DNA of 36,461 bases. It comes from Myxococcales bacterium (GTDB lineage Bacteria > Myxococcota_A > Polyangia > Polyangiales > Polyangiaceae). The stretch covers positions 1 through 36,461 of the forward strand of contig JAAZAA010000160.1 of NCBI GenBank assembly GCA_012514535.1. Reading direction: 5' to 3'. Position 1 is the first letter of the stretch. Each line of letters opens with the position of its first letter. A model generated the notes under the pieces. That model was not told where the DNA came from. It ran no database searches and saw only the letters and a list, made by a program, of their open reading frames with translations. Shown in pieces: positions 32,690 through 36,461 of this stretch. Position numbers and translations under genes: made by a program.

Positions 32690-34300
32690 ATGCGAAACGC
32701 GGTCTTGACCCTGCTGTTCGCCCTCGTGGTGGCGCTCTGCCCCCGGGCGGTGCGCGCCGGGGAGCTCGAGCAGGCACTGGACGACCTCGGGAGCGACGAC
32801 TTCGGACGGGTGGCGGCGGCGGTGGTGTCCATCGCCGGCTCGGGCCACCCGCGGGCGCTGCCGGTGCTGCAGGCGCTGGAGGATCAGAAGCTCTCCTTCG
32901 ACGCGTCGGGGGCGCTGTTGATCGACACCGGTGAGGGCTTCGTGATGGCCATCAGCGGTGAGCCCCGCGCCCCGAACGGCGCGCTCCGGGCGATCGCCGC
33001 CAACAACCGCGTGCGGCGCGCCCTCGGCCCCGCCGTGTCCCGGCTCCGCCTCTCCGCGCCGGACCGCGCGGCGCGGCGCGAGGCGGCCCTCGAGCTCTTC
33101 AAGCGCCCGGACGCCGCCACCCTGGACGTGATGCGCCGCGCCCTGGAGCGCGAGAGCGACTCGGAGGTGAGGGATCTCTTGAGCCTCGGCATCGCGCGGC
33201 TCGAGCTCCACTCGGAGGACGCCGAACGACGCCTGGCGGCGGTGACCACGATGCGCCGCCTCGTCGACGTGAGCCTGCGCGAGGACCTCGAGAGGCTCGT
33301 CGCCGCCCGTCCCGACGGCAGCCTGGTGGAGACCGACCGGCGCATCCGCAAGAAGGCGCACGCGGCGCTGCGCGCCATCGAGACGAAGACCACCCTCATC
33401 AACCTGGTGGCGAACACCTTCTACGGCCTGAGCCTGGGCAGCGTCCTGCTGCTCGCCTCCCTGGGCCTCGGCATCACCTTCGGGCTGATGCGCGTCATCA
33501 ACATGGCCCACGGGGAGATGTTGATGATCGGCGCCTACACGACCTTCGTCGTCCAGAACCTCTTCCTCGGCTTCGCGCCGGGCGCGCTGGACTGGTACCT
33601 GCTGGCGGCGCTCCCTGCGGCCTTCCTCGTCTGCGGCGGGGTGGGCATCGCCCTGGAGCGGCTCGTCGTCCGGCACCTGTACGGGCGCCCGCTGGAGACC
33701 CTGCTCGCCACATGGGGCATCAGCCTGATGCTCATCCAGACCGTGCGCCTGCTGTTCGGAGCGCAGAACGTGACCGTCGCGAACCCAAGCTGGTTGTCGG
33801 GCGGCTTCGAGCTGATGCCGAACCTGGTGATGCCCTACAGCCGCCTCGCGATCGTCGCCTTCACCGTCGGCGTCGTGGTCCTCGTGGGGCTGCTCCTCTA
33901 TCGCACGAGCTTCGGGCTGCAGATCCGCGCCGTGACCCAGAACCGAGGCATGGCCGCCAGCATGGGGATCCCTGCCAAGCGCGTCGACGCGTTGACGTTC
34001 GGGTTGGGCTCCGGGGTGGCGGGCCTCGGCGGGGTCGCGCTGTCGCAGCTCGGCAACGTGGGTCCGGAGCTCGGCCAGAGCTACATCGTCGACTCCTTCA
34101 TGGTGGTCGTGCTCGGCGGCGTCGGCGATCTCCTCGGCGCGGTGCTCGGCGCCATGGGCCTCGGGCTGCTGAACAAGTACGTGGAGCCGATGGTCGGCGC
34201 CGTGCTCGGCAAGATCATCATCCTCACGTTGATCGTCCTCTTCATTCAGAAGCGACCTCAGGGGCTCTTTGCCCTTCGAGGGCGCGCGGCGGAGGTTTGA
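32690..34300 (+). CDS. urtB: Urea ABC transporter permease UrtB with periplasmic N-terminal domain
   Basis: The 536-aa permease begins with a signal-like segment (AVLTLLFALVVALCPRAVRA), then a helical periplasmic part of about 220 residues rich in Arg/Leu repeats (HEAT-like appearance), and a LivH-type permease domain (about 245-530) with LASLGLGITFGLMRVINMAHGEM and the conserved AASMGIPAKRVDALTFGLGS coupling loop. Long UrtB forms with such an N-terminal extension are known in proteobacteria; cyanobacterial forms lack it. An aaggagaagaagag ribosome site precedes ATG 32690. Its stop overlaps the urtC start. Confidence 0.96.
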   Translation: MRNAVLTLLFALVVALCPRAVRAGELEQALDDLGSDDFGRVAAAVVSIAGSGHPRALPVLQALEDQKLSFDASGALLIDTGEGFVMAISGEPRAPNGALRAIAANNRVRRALGPAVSRLRLSAPDRAARREAALELFKRPDAATLDVMRRALERESDSEVRDLLSLGIARLELHSEDAERRLAAVTTMRRLVDVSLREDLERLVAARPDGSLVETDRRIRKKAHAALRAIETKTTLINLVANTFYGLSLGSVLLLASLGLGITFGLMRVINMAHGEMLMIGAYTTFVVQNLFLGFAPGALDWYLLAALPAAFLVCGGVGIALERLVVRHLYGRPLETLLATWGISLMLIQTVRLLFGAQNVTVANPSWLSGGFELMPNLVMPYSRLAIVAFTVGVVVLVGLLLYRTSFGLQIRAVTQNRGMAASMGIPAKRVDALTFGLGSGVAGLGGVALSQLGNVGPELGQSYIVDSFMVVVLGGVGDLLGAVLGAMGLGLLNKYVEPMVGAVLGKIIILTLIVLFIQKRPQGLFALRGRAAEV

Positions 34301-35466
34301 TGGACACGTCGATTCTCGCTCGCTTCGTCCGGCTGCACGATCGGCGCGGCTGGACCGCCTTCGGGGCCTGCGCCGTGCTGCTCCTCTTGGTGCTGCCGCT
34401 GACGCTCCCGGACTACCTCGTGCCCCTGCTGGGGAAGTTCCTCTGCTTCGCCATCGCGGCCATCGCGATCGATCTGATCTGGGGCTTCACCGGCATCCTG
34501 TCCCTCGGACACGGCGTCTTCTTCGCCCTCGGCGGCTACGCCATCGGGATGTATCTCATGCTGGAGATCGGGACGGCGGGCGTCTACCGCAGCAACTTGC
34601 CCGACTTCATGGTGTTTCTGGATTGGAAGGAGCTGCCCTGGTTCTGGCGCGGCTTCGACAACTTCGGGTTCGCCGTGCTCATGGCGCTGCTGGTGCCCGG
34701 CGTGATCGCCTTCGTCTTCGGCTACTTCGCCTTCCGCTCGCGGATCCGCGGCGTGTACTTCTCGATCATCACGCAGGCGCTCACATACGCGGCGATGCTG
34801 CTCTTCTTCCGAAACGAGACGGGCTTCGGCGGGAACAACGGGCTCACGGACTTCAAGCACATCTACGGCTACTCGTTGTCCGACCCCGCGACGAAGACGG
34901 GGCTGTTCGTGATCTCCGGCGCGGCCCTCCTGCTCGTGTATCTGGGGAGCCGCTACCTGGTTTGCAGCAAGCTGGGGCGGGTGCTCCGCGCGGTGCGCGA
35001 CGACGAGGCCAAGGTCCGGTTCATGGGCTACGACCCGCTCCGCTACAAGCTCTTCGTCTGGACGTTGTCGGCGGTGCTGTGCGGCCTCGCGGGCGCCCTG
35101 TACGTCCCCCAGGTGGGCATCATCAATCCCGGGGAGATGCAGCCCGCGGCGTCCATCGAGATGGCGATTTGGGTGGCCGTGGGCGGCCGAGGCACCCTGT
35201 TCGGTGCGGCCGCCGGGGCGCTCGTGGTCAACGGCGCGAAGAGCGTCTTCACCGGGCTGGCGCCGGAGCTGTGGCTCTACGTGCTGGGCGCGACGTTCGT
35301 GCTGATCCCGGTGCTGGCGCCGCGGGGTATCGCCGCATACGGCGGTGTGCTGGCGCAGCTGCTGCGTGGACGGCGCGCGGTGGCGGACACGCCGCGGCCG
35401 CCGGAGCCTGATCGGGAGGCGGAGGAGAGCGTGGTGACCGAAGGCTCGGCGGAGGTGCGGCCATGA
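34300..35466 (+). CDS. urtC: Urea ABC transporter permease UrtC
   Basis: The 388-aa LivM-type permease has about ten helices, with FTGILSLGHGVFFALGGYAI near residue 65, the loop RVLRAVRDDEAKVRFMGYDP that contacts the ATPases, and [20 protein letters not shown] near the end. The C-terminal 35 residues are hydrophilic and Pro/Glu-rich. ATG 34300 shares its A with the urtB stop codon (TGATG) and follows a ggagg box, so translation is coupled. The urtD ATG overlaps its stop. Confidence 0.96.
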   Translation: MDTSILARFVRLHDRRGWTAFGACAVLLLLVLPLTLPDYLVPLLGKFLCFAIAAIAIDLIWGFTGILSLGHGVFFALGGYAIGMYLMLEIGTAGVYRSNLPDFMVFLDWKELPWFWRGFDNFGFAVLMALLVPGVIAFVFGYFAFRSRIRGVYFSIITQALTYAAMLLFFRNETGFGGNNGLTDFKHIYGYSLSDPATKTGLFVISGAALLLVYLGSRYLVCSKLGRVLRAVRDDEAKVRFMGYDPLRYKLFVWTLSAVLCGLAGALYVPQVGIINPGEMQPAASIEMAIWVAVGGRGTLFGAAAGALVVNGAKSVFTGLAPELWLYVLGATFVLIPVLAPRGIAAYGGVLAQLLRGRRAVADTPRPPEPDREAEESVVTEGSAEVRP

Positions 35467-36299
35467 CGACACCCAGGAAGACCCAGCGGGGATCGGCGCG
35501 GCAGCAGGTCTCCCGCACGGTGGATCCGGCGCGCTACGACGACGTCCGCTCCCGGGGCGTGCTGCTGTGCGTGGACAACGTCTCCGTCAGCTTCGACGGC
35601 TTCAAGGCCCTGAACAACCTGTCGCTGCTCCTCGAAGAGGGCGAGCTGCGCTGCTTGATCGGGCCGAACGGCGCCGGCAAGACGACGCTCCAGGACGTCA
35701 TCACGGGCAAGACCCGTCCGGACAGCGGCAGCGTGTTCCTGGTGGGCGATCCGCGGGAGCTGACGCTGCTCTCGGAGCACGAGATCGCGCGGCTCGGGAT
35801 CGGGCGGAAGTTCCAGAAGCCCACCGTGTTCGCGGAGCACACGGTGCTCGAGAACCTCGAGCTCGCCTTGGCGGGCGGCAAGGGCGTCTTCGGGAGCTTG
35901 TGGCGGGCCCTGCGCGGGGAGCAGCGGGAGCGCATCGACGAGGTGCTCCGGATCATCGGGCTCGTCGAGCACGCCTCGCGCCCGGCGGGAGCGCTCTCCC
36001 ACGGGCAGAAGCAGTGGCTCGAGATCGGGATGCTCCTGGCCCAGGATCCGCGGGTCCTCCTCATCGACGAGCCGGTCGCGGGCATGACCCACCAAGAGAT
36101 GGAGCGCACGGCGGAGCTCCTCGACGGGCTCGCCGGGAAACACACGGTCGTCGTGGTCGAGCACGACATGGACTTCGTCCGGAGCATCGCCCGGCGGGTC
36201 ACGGTGCTCCACGAGGGCAGCGTGCTCGCCGAAGGCTCGATGGACCAGGTGCAGCGGGATCCGCGCGTCGTGGAGGTCTACCTGGGGGAGTCATGCTGA
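35463..36299 (+). CDS. urtD: Urea ABC transporter ATPase UrtD
   Basis: The 278-aa LivG-type ATPase has Walker A IGPNGAGKTT, Q-loop GRKFQKPTVF, signature LSHGQKQWLEIGMLLAQDPR typical of UrtD, Walker B VLLIDEPVAGM and the switch His in VVVEHDMDFV. An extra basic N-terminal tail of about 30 residues precedes the core. Its ATGA start overlaps the urtC stop and its stop overlaps the urtE start, so the whole operon is coupled. Confidence 0.97.
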   Translation: MTTPRKTQRGSARQQVSRTVDPARYDDVRSRGVLLCVDNVSVSFDGFKALNNLSLLLEEGELRCLIGPNGAGKTTLQDVITGKTRPDSGSVFLVGDPRELTLLSEHEIARLGIGRKFQKPTVFAEHTVLENLELALAGGKGVFGSLWRALRGEQRERIDEVLRIIGLVEHASRPAGALSHGQKQWLEIGMLLAQDPRVLLIDEPVAGMTHQEMERTAELLDGLAGKHTVVVVEHDMDFVRSIARRVTVLHEGSVLAEGSMDQVQRDPRVVEVYLGESC

Positions 36300-36461
36300 A
36301 GGTCGCGAAGCTGGATCAGTACTACGGAGGGAGCCACACGCTGTGGGAGGTGGACCTCGACGTGCGCGCGGGCGAGTGCACCTGCCTGATGGGGCGCAAC
36401 GGCGTGGGCAAGACGACCTTGCTGCGGGCCATCATGGGGCTCGTGCCGAGCGCGGGCGGGC
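36293..36461 (+). CDS. urtE: Urea ABC transporter ATPase UrtE, partial at window end
   Basis: Only the first 56 codons lie in the window. They read as a LivF-type ATPase: MLKVAKLDQYYGGSHTLWEV, then MGRNGVGKTTLLRAIMG (Walker A) and LVPSAGG. A gggggag ribosome site lies 2 nt upstream of ATG 36293, inside urtD, whose stop codon overlaps this start by a few bases. It completes the urtABCDE order. Confidence 0.93.
   Translation, partial: MLKVAKLDQYYGGSHTLWEVDLDVRAGECTCLMGRNGVGKTTLLRAIMGLVPSAGG

Noticed and set aside
1-36461. tRNA or rRNA genes, insertion sequences, phage genes, att sites
   Set aside because: None was recognised by eye; a tRNA or covariance-model scan could not be run here.

Overview
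The window is high-GC DNA (mostly about 65-72% by eye) with dense, often overlapping genes. The style suggests a Myxococcota (delta-proteobacterial, Polyangia-like) chromosome: lipoproteins with Ser/Gly linkers after the lipobox, a TonB C-terminal-like domain fused to a TonB-dependent receptor, a Wzz/tyrosine-kinase fusion, and a sigma54 activator. The taxonomic call is an inference; no rRNA or other marker is present.

Layout. (1) 1-2426: a left edge without recognisable genes, then a SAM methyltransferase and GDP-mannose 4,6-dehydratase (gmd), both on the minus strand, i.e. the edge of a polysaccharide or glycosylation locus. (2) 2427-14987: a nitric-oxide-reductase island. A minus-strand operon runs from a sigma54-dependent activator (7502) through a 12-TM heme-copper-oxidase/NnrS-like protein, a MIP18 (DUF59) protein, and three consecutive genes carrying four DUF2249 domains, one of them fused to a TIM barrel. 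Divergently, behind a well-formed sigma54 promoter, lie a cysteine-free A-type/rhodanese fusion and a methyltransferase, then a small membrane protein, a diheme NorC, NorB, NorQ and NorD. (3) 15082-17674: glutaryl-CoA dehydrogenase and a REC-EAL response regulator, both minus. (4) 17675-23745: an iron-uptake operon preceded by two Fur-box-like sites: TonB-dependent receptor, beta-propeller-like lipoprotein and PepSY membrane protein, in the order of the XusABC xenosiderophore system of Bacteroides. (5) 23782-25641: ferredoxin-NADP reductase divergent from a LysR regulator, with two palindromic operators between them, as in fpr/finR. (6) 25740-30744: exopolysaccharide assembly genes (Wzy/O-antigen-ligase-like protein with TPRs; Wzz plus BY-kinase). 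(7) 31201-36461: urea ABC transporter urtABCDE, with urtE cut by the window end.

How the genes fit together. Region 2 looks like an NO detoxification/denitrification unit: NorCB reduces NO, NorQ/NorD mature the enzyme, and the surrounding DUF2249/MIP18/NnrS-like genes are typical but poorly understood companions. Regions 4 and 5 fit iron acquisition with reductive redox control. The most striking signals are the Fur-box-linked Xus-like operon, the Cys-less A-type/rhodanese fusion under a sigma54 promoter, and the DUF2249 cluster with a TIM-barrel fusion.
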